44,165 nucleotides of DNA from Spirochaetota bacterium (GCA_017999915.1 JAGNKX010000027.1:1-44165); one strand, 5' to 3'; counted from the first letter of the stretch, positions 1 to 8,244 are shown. Notes: generated from the sequence alone by a model not told the origin. Numbers and translations are program-made.

Positions 1-127
1 CGTCATCGCCGGCCTTGTTGATCCGCATGCCCGATGAGAGCTTTTCGATGTCCTTGGTGATGTTCCAGTCGTGAAACTTGAGGGTGCGGTGGGAAAAAAT
101 GGCCGCAACGTTGTGGTTTATAATCAT
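1..127 (-). CDS. Flagellin (FlaB-type core filament protein), N-terminal fragment
   Basis: Only the first 42 codons lie in the window; the gene runs off the left edge. On the minus strand an ATG at 127 opens a frame beginning [18 protein letters not shown] and continuing to [13 protein letters not shown]. The MIINHN start and the SSGxRINxAxDD motif are diagnostic of the flagellin D0/D1 helix, and the MIINHN form is typical of spirochaetal FlaB proteins, which build the core of the periplasmic flagellar filament. A strong ribosome-binding site (AAGGAGG) sits 6 nt before the ATG. The gene is divergent from the penicillin-binding protein at 305. Which flagellin paralogue it is cannot be told from this fragment. 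Confidence 0.88.
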   Translation of the reverse strand, partial: MIINHNVAAIFSHRTLKFHDWNITKDIEKLSSGMRINKAGDD

Positions 128-151
128 ATTTTTCCTCCTTGAAATTCGTCA

Positions 152-167
152 CCATCATCCGTGATGG
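152..167. other. Perfect hexamer inverted repeat in the flagellin leader
   Basis: CCATCA (152-157) and TGATGG (162-167) are exact complements around a 4-nt loop. The hairpin lies 25-40 nt upstream of the flagellin ATG, just before its ribosome-binding site, so it would be in the 5' leader of the flagellin mRNA. It could be an operator or an RNA hairpin affecting translation or stability. No convincing sigma-28 promoter was found in 128-304; the stretch is otherwise AT-rich with no gene. Confidence 0.4.
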
Positions 168-304
168 CGCTATATTTATGATTTCCTTCTTTGATGTTCG
201 TCATAATGCACTATTTGCTTAATATATTATTTTATGAAAATGTTCATTTTTATTCTTGAAATTATATAACGGCGGAATGATTTTAACCTGGAAACGAGGA
301 TACC

Positions 305-3055
305 ATGGCTAAATACGAGGGAAAGGGGACACGGCTGTCGAAGGACGGCATAGGCAATGCCTCTCAGGCAAAGCCTCCCGTGTCTGAAAAAGTTAAAGGC
401 GCCATCGCTCCGGCCGTCACCCTGTTTCGCAGGGGCGCGGCAACCATCGGCGGCGCCGCAATGGCCCTGTTCGGCGCAATAAGGGGAAAGATCCCGGAGA
501 AAGCCACGGTGAAAGCGGGGGCGATCCTGAGGTCGGTGCAGGTGAAGAACGCCAAGCGCTACGCCCTGTCCGCCTATTCCATTACCGGCACCCTTGACCG
601 GGCCGTAGGCGCGGCCGTTGACCTGGTCCGCTCTTTCGTCGGGGCTCTGCGCCGCTCTCCGGCCCTGGTGGCTGGCATTGCGGCAGGCGTCATTCTCGCC
701 TTCGGCATCATCCTTGCCATCGATTTCAGCAGGGTGAAGTCCCTGGCCACCTTCCAGCCCAGCGCGACGACGAAAATTTACGACCGCAACGGCGTACTGG
801 TGTCGGAGCTCTTCACCCAGAAGCGCGACGTGGTCCCCCTGAAAAAGATACCCAAAGACCTGGCCAACGCCTTTATCGCCATAGAGGACAACGAATATTA
901 CGAACACTGGGGGGTCAATCCCAAGGGGATCGTGCGCGCCTTTCTGGTAAACATCTTCTCCGGCAGGATCAGGCAGGGGGGGAGCACCATCACCCAGCAG
1001 CTGGCCAAGGTCCTCATGACCTCTCAGGAACGCAGCTATTACCGTAAAATAAAGGAAGCCTTGATAGCGGTGATGATGGAGGCCACCTATTCCAAGGACG
1101 AGATACTGAGCCTCTACCTGAACCAGATTTTTCTGGGCCACGGGAGCTATGGCGTCGAGGCGGCCGCCCGTCTCTATTACGACAAGCACGTGTGGCAGCT
1201 GAACCTGGCCGAATGCGCCCTCCTGGCGTCTCTCGCATCAGCCCCAAACCAGTTTTCGCCGATACGCCACCCGAAACGGTCCATGCAGCGCCAGAAGATC
1301 GTTCTCGCCAAGATGGTGGAGACGGGCGCAATCTCGGTCAGGCAGGCGGAACAGGCCTATCTGGATTTCTGGCCCGACTATCTTGATTACCTGAGCGGCC
1401 TGTCGCCTTCCATGACCGCCATGAGCTCCCGGACCAACAAGGCCCCATGGTTCACCGAGTATGTGCGGCGGGAGCTGGTGAAGAGATACGGCGCCGAGAT
1501 GGTCTACGAGAAGGGGCTGCAGGTCTACACCACCATGGACCTGAAAAAGCAGGTCGCGGCGCAGGAGACTCTGAAAAAGAGCCTTGACCGGCAGAGCGTG
1601 ACTTCCGCGAAGCTGGCTTTCCGGAAGGAGGACTATATCGTAGAGAACTACTCCGACATGATAGAGCTTTTCTCGGTCCTCTTTGACATGCCCTCCTTCA
1701 AGAAGAAGGGATCGCGGCAGAGGGAAAAGATCAACGGCTTCATCCGCGATGAAATCGTCGAGGAGCTGGACGCGCTCAATTTCCTGGTCGGCATGGACAG
1801 CGTGAGCAAGTTCCTCGAAAAATACAAGGAAACCTACCTGGAAGACAAGAACCTCCAGAGGGTGGAGGGGTGCGTCATTTCCATAGACCACCGGAACGGC
1901 TTCATCGAGGCCATCGTCGGGGGGAGCGAGTTCACCTCCATCAATCAGCTGAACCGGGCCATGCAGGCGAAGCGCCAGCCGGGATCGTCCATCAAGCCCC
2001 TCATATACGCCGCAGCCATCGAAAGCGGCGAATTCACTCCCGCAACCACCGTCCTCGATTCGCCGGTGGTGTTCCTCGATAACGAGGGAGGCGACTGGAT
2101 ACCGGAGAATTACGAGGGGGATTACTCCGGGTTTGTCCGCCTCCGCAAGGCCCTGGCCCTGTCCGTCAACGTGGTGTCCATACGGATATCCCAGCAGCTG
2201 GGCATTGAATACATCATGAAGTATCTGGCGAAGCTCCTCAAGTTCGACAGGACCGAGGCGAAGGAGCGCATCCAGCGCAATTTTTCCATCGCCCTGGGGT
2301 CCATGGAAGTGAGCCCCTTTGAGCTCACCAGGGCCTACAGCATCATCGCCAACGGCGGCAGGGACGTCATTCCCTTCGCCATCCGGTACGTCAAGGACCG
2401 GGAGGGGAACATACTGGAAAACCGCGAGGAAGAGGTGCAGAAGCTCCTGGCCGACGAGGAAAAGGACGGCGACATCCAGATCATAAAGCCCGAGACGGCC
2501 CAGGTCCTGATCAGCATGATGCAGAGCGTCATCACCTCCGGGACGGGCGGCGCCGCGTCACCGGGCCGGCCGGCCGGCGGCAAGACCGGCACCACCAACA
2601 GCTGGAAGGACGCGTGGTTCGTCGGGTTCACGCCCCAGGTCACCACCGGCGTCTGGGTCGGGTACGACAAGATGGGGCTCTCCCTCGGCATCGGCCAGGC
2701 GGGGGGCGCCGTGGCCGCCCCCATATGGGGCGATTACATGCGTGAAGCCCTGAAGGACGAGCCGGTCCTGGATTTCCCGCAGTTTGCATCGCTTCAGACC
2801 CATGAGGTATGCGACAAGTCTGGGCTTCTTCCCTCGTCGGACTGTCATGACACCGTGGAGGAGATCTTCGTTCCCGGCACGGTGCCGGAAAAAACGTGCA
2901 ATGTCTGCGCCGGCGTCATCGGCGGCGTCAGGGTCCCCAAGAAAGGGCCCGCAAATAACATTTCGAGAGACCAGAAGCAAACCATCATTCAACAGATGGA
3001 AAAGAAGAAGGACGAGTCGATCATCGACCATATCGGAGACGACCTGCTGGAATAG
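305..3055 (+). CDS. Class A penicillin-binding protein 1A (bifunctional transglycosylase/transpeptidase)
   Basis: This 916-residue enzyme polymerises glycan strands and cross-links peptidoglycan in the periplasm. A basic, alanine-rich cytoplasmic region of about 120 residues precedes one membrane anchor (about 119-143). The GT51 transglycosylase domain follows, with catalytic Glu194 in the EDNEYYEHWG motif and the GGSTITQQLAK motif. The transpeptidase domain has the active serine S561 in SSIK and the KTGT box at K760. The long N-terminal tail is unusual, since most PBP1A proteins have only a short cytoplasmic segment. The ATG at 305 follows GGAAACGAGG; no later ATG falls before the anchor in a better context. 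LpoB-like and COG3014-like lipoproteins, possible activators, lie at 12076-14008. Confidence 0.95.
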   Translation: MAKYEGKGTRLSKDGIGNASQAKPPVSEKVKGAIAPAVTLFRRGAATIGGAAMALFGAIRGKIPEKATVKAGAILRSVQVKNAKRYALSAYSITGTLDRAVGAAVDLVRSFVGALRRSPALVAGIAAGVILAFGIILAIDFSRVKSLATFQPSATTKIYDRNGVLVSELFTQKRDVVPLKKIPKDLANAFIAIEDNEYYEHWGVNPKGIVRAFLVNIFSGRIRQGGSTITQQLAKVLMTSQERSYYRKIKEALIAVMMEATYSKDEILSLYLNQIFLGHGSYGVEAAARLYYDKHVWQLNLAECALLASLASAPNQFSPIRHPKRSMQRQKIVLAKMVETGAISVRQAEQAYLDFWPDYLDYLSGLSPSMTAMSSRTNKAPWFTEYVRRELVKRYGAEMVYEKGLQVYTTMDLKKQVAAQETLKKSLDRQSVTSAKLAFRKEDYIVENYSDMIELFSVLFDMPSFKKKGSRQREKINGFIRDEIVEELDALNFLVGMDSVSKFLEKYKETYLEDKNLQRVEGCVISIDHRNGFIEAIVGGSEFTSINQLNRAMQAKRQPGSSIKPLIYAAAIESGEFTPATTVLDSPVVFLDNEGGDWIPENYEGDYSGFVRLRKALALSVNVVSIRISQQLGIEYIMKYLAKLLKFDRTEAKERIQRNFSIALGSMEVSPFELTRAYSIIANGGRDVIPFAIRYVKDREGNILENREEEVQKLLADEEKDGDIQIIKPETAQVLISMMQSVITSGTGGAASPGRPAGGKTGTTNSWKDAWFVGFTPQVTTGVWVGYDKMGLSLGIGQAGGAVAAPIWGDYMREALKDEPVLDFPQFASLQTHEVCDKSGLLPSSDCHDTVEEIFVPGTVPEKTCNVCAGVIGGVRVPKKGPANNISRDQKQTIIQQMEKKKDESIIDHIGDDLLE

Positions 3056-3096
3056 CGGGCGCCGGGATGAACGGGCGCGGGGGCATTGTGCAATCC

Positions 3097-4050
3097 ATGA
3101 AGAGAACAGTTCGTATCTGCGCGGCCGCGATGGCGGCCGTCATCGCCGCATCGGCCGCCTATGCCGGTCCCATTTCCGCGCGGATCGGCATCAGCGGGCA
3201 GGTCTGGTACAGCTGGTGGCAGCCGCCGTGGAAAAACGGCGACCGCCTCACCGTTCCCCAGGCGGATATCCTCGCCTCCTTCCCCTACAGGATCAAAGGT
3301 TATGAGACCTCGCCGGCTCCGCTTTTCGGGTTCGGTGTTTTCGCCGAAATCCTCAAGACATGGTATTTTTCTTCTTCGTTAATGTTCGGCAGTTACCTGT
3401 CCCGGTCCGCCTCGGCCGGCCCCAATCCTCCCTACGCCCTGTCGAAGCTCTCATTCCACCGCGAGATAAACAAATACGATTTCGACGCGAACATCGGCTA
3501 CCGGGTGAACCGCTATTTCAGCGTCTTTCTCTGCGTCAAGACCAGGGCCTACGATTATACCGAGCGTATCAATAACGCCATCGTTACCGCGGCCGAGTCC
3601 ATGGTCTACAAGGCCTCGGCCCGGGGCGAGCATGTCGACGTGGGCCCGGGCCTGGGCGTGAGCGTCATCGTGCCGATGCCGAAGTACGAAAATATTTTTT
3701 TCCAGTTCCATGGCTCCGGCATGGTGCTGGCAACGTCCGCTTCCTACACCAACGACTACCAGTACCGGATGCTGAACGGCGCCCTCTCGCTGCCCGTGGG
3801 GCAGTATGAGAAAGAAAGCTTTTATTCATGGTGCGGCCAGGGAGACCTCTCCCTGGGCTACACCCTTCAGTCCGCCGGCGTGACCTTCATGGCCGGCGGC
3901 AGATACGAGGTCACCTATTACCGGCACCACCGCCTCATCAAGGGGTTTCTCCGCTACAACGGGCGCTATGACCACTCCTACGGCATGACGGTGTCCATTG
4001 CCTATGCCGTGACGCTGTTCGGCCCGGACCCGGTGAAGATGTACGAATAA
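3097..4050 (+). CDS. Exported protein of unknown function, possibly an outer-membrane beta-barrel
   Basis: The 317-residue product begins MKRTVRICAAAMAAVIAA and has a classical signal peptide ending near AYA, so it should be exported. An earlier in-frame ATG at 3067 would add ten residues ahead of the signal peptide and has no better ribosome-binding site, so 3097 is preferred. The mature part is rich in aromatic residues in alternating patterns (for example VWYSWWQPP and YRVNRYFSVFLCVKT) and ends with an amphipathic stretch, which fits a small outer-membrane barrel. No family is recognised. It lies 42 nt after the penicillin-binding protein in the same direction and may be cotranscribed. Confidence 0.75.
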   Translation: MKRTVRICAAAMAAVIAASAAYAGPISARIGISGQVWYSWWQPPWKNGDRLTVPQADILASFPYRIKGYETSPAPLFGFGVFAEILKTWYFSSSLMFGSYLSRSASAGPNPPYALSKLSFHREINKYDFDANIGYRVNRYFSVFLCVKTRAYDYTERINNAIVTAAESMVYKASARGEHVDVGPGLGVSVIVPMPKYENIFFQFHGSGMVLATSASYTNDYQYRMLNGALSLPVGQYEKESFYSWCGQGDLSLGYTLQSAGVTFMAGGRYEVTYYRHHRLIKGFLRYNGRYDHSYGMTVSIAYAVTLFGPDPVKMYE

Positions 4051-4075
4051 ACAATATAACCAAGGAGAACGAATC

Positions 4076-4639
4076 ATGGACGCCAATGCTTTTTTGCTGA
4101 AGCGCGACGATACCGCGTTGATCGTGATCGACATGCAGGAGAGGCTCGCCGCGGCGATGAATGAAGCGGTCATGGCGCAGGCGGTAAAGAATACCGCCAT
4201 TCTCATCGAGACGGCCAGGACCTTCGGGATGCCCGTCGTAGTTTCGGAGCAATACCGGAAGGGGCTGGGCCCCACGCTTCCCCTGCTGCAGGAGAAGCTC
4301 GCCGGCTGCGACGTGCTGGAGAAGCTGCATTTCGACTGTACGAGGGACGACGGCCTTGACAGGAAGATCGCATCCGTCGGAAGAAAGACCTTTGTCGTCA
4401 CCGGGATCGAGACGCACGTGTGCGTGTTCCAGACGGCGCTGAGCCTGTTGGCGAGGGGATACCGGGTGGTGGTGGCGAGCGATGCCGTCGCCTCGCGGAG
4501 GAAGCACGACTGGAAATACAGCCTGCGGGCCCTGGACCGGGCCGGGGCGATAATCTATCCCACGGAGACCATATCGTTCATGCTGCTGGAGAAGGCGGGC
4601 ACGCCGGAGTTCAAGAAGCTATCGCCTCTCTTCAAGTGA
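4076..4639 (+). CDS. Isochorismatase-family cysteine hydrolase
   Basis: The 187-residue product matches the single-domain cysteine hydrolase (isochorismatase/nicotinamidase) fold. The catalytic triad can be placed: Asp19 in VIDMQ, Lys83 in LEKLHFD, and the nucleophile Cys116 in GIETHVCVFQTAL, with the preceding Ile-Glu where the family usually has a cis peptide. Length is typical. The substrate is not predictable; the sequence resembles the YcaC/hydrolase branch rather than nicotinamidase, since nicotinamidase zinc ligands are not evident. The ATG at 4076 has a good AAGGAG site and lies 25 nt after the exported protein, so it probably closes that operon. It converges with the gene ending at 4653. 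Confidence 0.9.
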   Translation: MDANAFLLKRDDTALIVIDMQERLAAAMNEAVMAQAVKNTAILIETARTFGMPVVVSEQYRKGLGPTLPLLQEKLAGCDVLEKLHFDCTRDDGLDRKIASVGRKTFVVTGIETHVCVFQTALSLLARGYRVVVASDAVASRRKHDWKYSLRALDRAGAIIYPTETISFMLLEKAGTPEFKKLSPLFK

Positions 4640-4652
4640 GGGGCGCGCCGTC

Positions 4653-5633
4653 CTACAGGAGGTGCTTCATGCGGAAGATCTTCCTCCCCTCGTATTCGCC
4701 GGCCGGTATGTAATAATCCAGCAGGCTCTTGGGGAGCATGGCGAAGATATCGTCGGTAAGGAAGAAGCTGTTCGGTTCCGCGTACTTCTGGCCCAGGTGG
4801 AACACGGAGTTGATCGAGTCCGACACGATTTCGCCGGTCTCACCCTTGCTCTTGTACACGGTGTTCCCGACGTGCATGGCGATCCGGTAGGAGAGGTTCA
4901 TGTCGTACTGGATGTTCTCGGCGCTCATGAGCTTTCGGTTCACCATCAGCCGCAACGCCGCCTCGACAATATCGCATTCCTTGCCGTTGTAGGGGAACAG
5001 CACCAGCCCGCCGTAATGCATCCACATCCATATCCGCCCGTTCATCGGCGCCACCGAATCCTCGACGTACTGCCTGAAGGTCTCGGTGATATCGTTGAAG
5101 AGCTCCGGTGACAGTTCCTTGAGGGCGTTTTTATTGTCCAGCTCGATGAGCATGAAGTAAAAGGTGTAATCCTGGCCCTGCTTGATGTTTTTCCAGTCCG
5201 GGCCGGAAATGATGTAGTTCTTTTTCTGCGCCGCGGGCTTTCCCGGTTTCTCTTCGGCGGCGGCTTCATACTGCTTGAATTTCATGATCAGGTCGAGGCG
5301 CTTCTGGTCGACGCCCTTTTTCAGGGAAGCCGCCCCTAGGTAGTCGGAGGCGCCGCCGTGAAACAGCTCGGCGATATCGGTAACGGCACCCTTCGGGTCT
5401 ATAACGCCGTACAGGGACCCCTGGAGCTTGGCCAGGAGCTTCATGGCCTGGGGAACCTCGGTCTTTTTGAGGGACGAGATGTCCACGTAGACAAGGGTCC
5501 CGGCGGAAAGGCCTTTGGCGCTTTTTTTCAGATCGGACGCCGGAGAGACCCGGAGGCTGTGCTTCTTTCCCTTCACCGCCGCGGCGAAGCTCTTTTCGAT
5601 GTTCTTCGTGTTGGAAAAAACCTCTATCTTCAT
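4653..5633 (-). CDS. Pseudo-receiver plus degenerate class III nucleotide-cyclase-like protein
   Basis: This 326-residue protein has an N-terminal receiver-like fold (about 1-120; LVYVDIS and a GASDYLG stretch) and a C-terminal domain resembling the class III cyclase catalytic domain (about 150-320). Alignment by eye with its upstream neighbour gives FMLIELDNKN for the first metal site, so Asp appears to be Glu. It gives WMHYGGLVLF for the GDG loop, so the second metal Asp is missing. An Asn survives in the NxxxR region (INSVFHLGQKY) but the Arg is His. It is unlikely to be an active cyclase alone and may be a regulatory or C2-like partner. Its ATG directly follows the stop codon of the upstream gene, which implies translational coupling. 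Confidence 0.65.
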   Translation of the reverse strand: MKIEVFSNTKNIEKSFAAAVKGKKHSLRVSPASDLKKSAKGLSAGTLVYVDISSLKKTEVPQAMKLLAKLQGSLYGVIDPKGAVTDIAELFHGGASDYLGAASLKKGVDQKRLDLIMKFKQYEAAAEEKPGKPAAQKKNYIISGPDWKNIKQGQDYTFYFMLIELDNKNALKELSPELFNDITETFRQYVEDSVAPMNGRIWMWMHYGGLVLFPYNGKECDIVEAALRLMVNRKLMSAENIQYDMNLSYRIAMHVGNTVYKSKGETGEIVSDSINSVFHLGQKYAEPNSFFLTDDIFAMLPKSLLDYYIPAGEYEGRKIFRMKHLL

Positions 5634-6566
5634 TTACTGCTCCAATGACACGCTGTACGCGTAGAATTTCATTCGATTGTCGATCAGGATGGTCTCAAAG
5701 CCCTCGAGAATCGACGCGTCGAGCTTTGAGCTGACCGTGGGGCCGATGGTCATGGAATCCGGCTTGGTGTATTTCGACTCGATCTGCACCGTCTCCTTGA
5801 TGACGTCGTTTTTCAGGAGATCCGTTACGCTCTGGGTGTACTGGCACATGCCGGTATTCACCGCGGCCCTGATCTTCACCGGCTCGTCCAGGCGGCAGTG
5901 AAGGGCGTTGTACACGAAGAGCTCGTTGATGATCTCCATGCCGCTCATGGTCGCCAGGTGGCTCTTGTTGGCGAAATAAAACGCTATCAGGCCGCCGTCA
6001 CCCTCCCAGTTCCATATGCGGCCGTTCCTCTTGTCGATGGCCCGGTCGACGATTTTTCTGAGGTCCGCGTAGGTGGCCTGGATAAGGTTGTCCGGATACT
6101 TCCGGACCAGCTGCGAGTTGCCGACGATGTCAAGACGGAGGAATGACAGGATGTAATCGTGGCCTTCGAGGAGGGCTCCCCAGTTCCTGGTGCGCCGCTT
6201 CGCCGGGTCCTCCACGAAAAGATTGTTCTCCATGTCATATATGAAGCCGCATTCCTCGTTGATCATTCTCACGATGTCTTTCAGGTACTTGATGGGGTAG
6301 ATCCGCCCCTTGTACCCGGTGGTGTGCAGCTGGATGAGAAGCGAGATAAAGTAGAAGAACTTCCCTGATTTAGCCATGTCCCTGACGATCTGGTTTGCGG
6401 CGTCTTTCTGGGGGACGACCATGCTTTCGCGGAACCCGGTCCGCTTAAAAAGATCATACCCGTCGATGATGTCCTTGGCTACGTGGGTCATCACGTTGGT
6501 GTCCATTGATTCGGAAACCGCCCGGGAGGTGAGGGAGATGAGGCTGCTGGGAATCTGCATTGTCAT
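5634..6566 (-). CDS. Class III adenylate/guanylate cyclase-like protein
   Basis: The 310-residue product has a helical N-terminal region of about 130 residues and a C-terminal cyclase-homology domain. Both metal-binding aspartates seem present: Asp146 in LRLDIVGNSQL and Asp190 in WEGDGGLIAF. The purine-selecting Lys position reads Asn in IWNWEGD. The transition-state Asn/Arg region (ETVQIESKY) has Gln and Lys instead, so the monomer lacks a full active site. The downstream gene is immediately adjacent (TAA then ATG) and has complementary gaps, suggesting a heterodimer. The ATG at 6566 lies 3-4 nt after AAGGA; the second Met at 6560 has better spacing and may be the real start. Activity is inferred, not shown. 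Confidence 0.65.
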   Translation of the reverse strand: MTMQIPSSLISLTSRAVSESMDTNVMTHVAKDIIDGYDLFKRTGFRESMVVPQKDAANQIVRDMAKSGKFFYFISLLIQLHTTGYKGRIYPIKYLKDIVRMINEECGFIYDMENNLFVEDPAKRRTRNWGALLEGHDYILSFLRLDIVGNSQLVRKYPDNLIQATYADLRKIVDRAIDKRNGRIWNWEGDGGLIAFYFANKSHLATMSGMEIINELFVYNALHCRLDEPVKIRAAVNTGMCQYTQSVTDLLKNDVIKETVQIESKYTKPDSMTIGPTVSSKLDASILEGFETILIDNRMKFYAYSVSLEQ

Positions 6567-6627
6567 GGTCCTTGGGTTGTCGTTTGATTCCTACATTTTT
6601 AACATTGTATACATATATGGTCAAGTA

Positions 6628-7380
6628 TTAATCTGGCATTTCGCTCCAGTTGATCGCGGCGCCGTTGAATACCGGCCCGTCAACGCAGGCGCGCTTCCGG
6701 CCGCCGGTCGTTTCAATGACGCACCCGGAGCAGAGGCCGATGCCGCAGCCGAAGTAGTTTTCCACCGATACCTCGATCGGCGTGGTCCCGGCGAGGGCTG
6801 TCAGGGCCTTCATCATGGGCCCGGGACCGCAGGTATAGACCATGTCGTAGCGTTCCTTCCTGAAAAGAGAGGCGGCGATGTCGGTCACGAGCCCCCGTTC
6901 TCCCTCGGACCCGTCGTCTGTCGCGACAATGAAGCGGCCCACCGTGTCCCGGAAACGGTCCGGCAGGTAGATGTACTCCCGGGACCGGGCGCCGTATATG
7001 AAGGTGATGTCGCAGCGGGATGCCGCCAGCTTCCTGGCCAGATAGTAGAGGGGGGCGTTGCCCACGCCGCCGCCGGCGATGAGGACCCTGCTGCCGGACA
7101 CCAGGGTGAACCCTGTGCCGAGGGGGCCCAGCAGATCCATCTTTCCCGGATCGCGGCGGGCAAGGATCTCCGTCCCCTTTCCCACGGTGCGAATGACGCA
7201 GGAGATGATGTCCCGCTCATGGTTGAATATGGAAAAGGGCCGCCTGAGGAGCGGGTCTATCCGGTCTGATACGCGGATGTTGAGGAATTGGCCGGGCAGG
7301 GACGTCTCCACGCAGCCTTCAAATTCAAGAAGATAATGGTCTTGTGACACGGGACGGGGTTTTTCTTTCATCCGGATCAT
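6628..7380 (-). CDS. pyrK: Dihydroorotate dehydrogenase B electron-transfer subunit (PyrK-like)
   Basis: This 250-residue flavoprotein would pass electrons between dihydroorotate dehydrogenase and NAD+ in pyrimidine synthesis. Domains in order are the FAD-binding barrel with RRPFSIF, the NAD-binding motif GGGVGNAPLYYLA, and the C-terminal [2Fe-2S] cluster loop with cysteines in YFGCGIGLCSGC followed by the RACVDGPVF cysteine. All of these are standard for PyrK. No pyrD lies next to it in this window, which is unusual because pyrK is normally paired with pyrD. A sulfide dehydrogenase or ferredoxin-NADP reductase subunit is the alternative. Start is either 7380 or the ATG at 7371; neither has a clear ribosome-binding site. 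Confidence 0.85.
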   Translation of the reverse strand: MIRMKEKPRPVSQDHYLLEFEGCVETSLPGQFLNIRVSDRIDPLLRRPFSIFNHERDIISCVIRTVGKGTEILARRDPGKMDLLGPLGTGFTLVSGSRVLIAGGGVGNAPLYYLARKLAASRCDITFIYGARSREYIYLPDRFRDTVGRFIVATDDGSEGERGLVTDIAASLFRKERYDMVYTCGPGPMMKALTALAGTTPIEVSVENYFGCGIGLCSGCVIETTGGRKRACVDGPVFNGAAINWSEMPD

Positions 7381-7454
7381 ACAACCTATCCATCTTTCAG
7401 ATTGGGCCCCATGGTCAAGTAGAAATTTAATGTTTTTCCCGAAGGCTTGGTTCC

Positions 7455-7504
7455 GCTCCTGAAGGCGGGGTCATGTGATCCCGCCTTCAGGAGCCGTGTT
7501 TTTT
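7455..7504 (+). terminator. Strong intrinsic terminator without an obvious upstream gene
   Basis: A 15-bp perfect stem (7455-7469 with 7480-7494) closes a 10-nt loop and is followed by CGTG and a run of six T (7499-7504) on the plus strand. The minus-strand side has no T run, so it works in the plus direction. All genes immediately to the left (4653-7380) are on the minus strand, so it either insulates the tRNA from antisense transcription or ends a short plus-strand RNA. Confidence 0.8.
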
Positions 7505-7516
7505 AAAATTAATTCA

Positions 7517-7549
7517 TTGACAATGGTGCCGTGTTTATTTCTTTTTAAC
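7517..7549 (+). promoter_or_regulatory. Candidate sigma-70-type promoter for tRNA-Arg
   Basis: A perfect -35 hexamer TTGACA sits at 7517-7522, in an AT-rich stretch directly after the terminator and about 45 nt before the tRNA. The -10 box is weak: TTTAAC at 7544-7549 is the best match but the spacing (21 nt) is long. The call rests mainly on the -35 box and position. Confidence 0.4.
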
Positions 7550-7566
7550 ATTCAAGCCGAACGAGC

Positions 7567-7638
7567 GCCCCCGTAGCTCAGTGGATAGAGCAGTGGCCTC
7601 CGGAGCCATGTGCGTACGTTCGATTCGTACCGGGGGTA
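7567..7638 (+). tRNA. tRNA-Arg (anticodon CCG)
   Basis: The cloverleaf folds fully. Acceptor stem is 7567-7573 with 7631-7637 (first pair G-U), D stem 7576-7579 with 7588-7591, and anticodon stem 7593-7597 with 7605-7609. The loop CTCCGGA gives anticodon CCG at 7600-7602, and the T stem is 7614-7618 with 7626-7630 around TTCGATT. The discriminator base is A7638 and the 3' CCA is not encoded. The anticodon reads the Arg codon CGG, which suits this GC-rich genome. The G-U at the end of the acceptor stem is slightly unusual. Confidence 0.93.
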
Positions 7639-7641
7639 ATG

Positions 7642-7673
7642 GCCAAGGCGAGGATGCGCATCCTCGCCTTGGC
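7642..7673. terminator. 32-nt perfect palindrome between tRNA-Arg and the convergent thpR gene
   Basis: The segment 7642-7673 is fully self-complementary (half-site GCCAAGGCGAGGATGC). It lies 4 nt after the tRNA and 4 nt beyond the end of the minus-strand gene at 7677. It can form a very stable hairpin for transcripts from either side and probably ends or processes both. Neither side has a strong T run, so factor-independent termination is uncertain. Confidence 0.6.
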
Positions 7674-7676
7674 TGT

Positions 7677-8237
7677 CTATGATAATACCTTTTCTTCCAG
7701 AACCGTGTAGAGGGGCCCCTCCTTTCTCAGCTCCGATTTGAACAGGACAATCCGGTCAAACGCCGATTTCCCGAAAACCGTGTCTTTCCGCGCCGTCACG
7801 AATTCCGCGCACTCCGGCGGGAGTCTCATTTCCTTTTTTACGCGGGCCAGGGTGAGGTGCGGTTGAAAGGGCCTGGCTTCCTTCCGAAAGCCGTGTTTAT
7901 CGGCAAGGTTCTCGATGAGAAGCCGCACCCGTTCCACGACCGCCCTGTCCAGGTCAAGGCCGCACCAGACCACGCGGGCCCTCCTGACGTCGGGAAACGC
8001 CCCGAGGCCATGGAGCGTGAAAGGTATGGCCCGGACGCCGGGATCAAGGGCCCTGAAGTCATCGCGCAGGCGCGCAAGGGCGCTCTCACCCGTAACGCCC
8101 AGGAACTTCAGGGTTATGTGATAGTTCTCGGGCTCGACCGTTTTAAGGGCGCGGCTGAACCTGTTCAGGTCCCCGTAAACCGGGCCGAGGGCTTCCTGAA
8201 CGCCGTGGGCCGGCAGCGCGAAGAAACACCGTGTCAT
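7677..8237 (-). CDS. thpR: RNA 2',3'-cyclic phosphodiesterase (LigT/ThpR family)
   Basis: The product has the two HxTx motifs that define the 2H phosphoesterase superfamily: HITLKFLG near the N-terminus and HLTLARVK about 80 residues later. It also opens with the family's typical RCFFALP strand. It would hydrolyse 2',3'-cyclic phosphate ends on RNA. The ATG at 8237 gives 186 residues, the usual length, and lies 7 nt after the TAA of the upstream lipoprotein gene with an AGAG site. In-frame starts up to 8273 would overlap that gene and add residues before the conserved strand. The two minus-strand genes form an operon ending at the palindrome at 7642-7673. Confidence 0.92.
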   Translation of the reverse strand: MTRCFFALPAHGVQEALGPVYGDLNRFSRALKTVEPENYHITLKFLGVTGESALARLRDDFRALDPGVRAIPFTLHGLGAFPDVRRARVVWCGLDLDRAVVERVRLLIENLADKHGFRKEARPFQPHLTLARVKKEMRLPPECAEFVTARKDTVFGKSAFDRIVLFKSELRKEGPLYTVLEEKVLS

Positions 8238-8244
8238 GTGCTCT

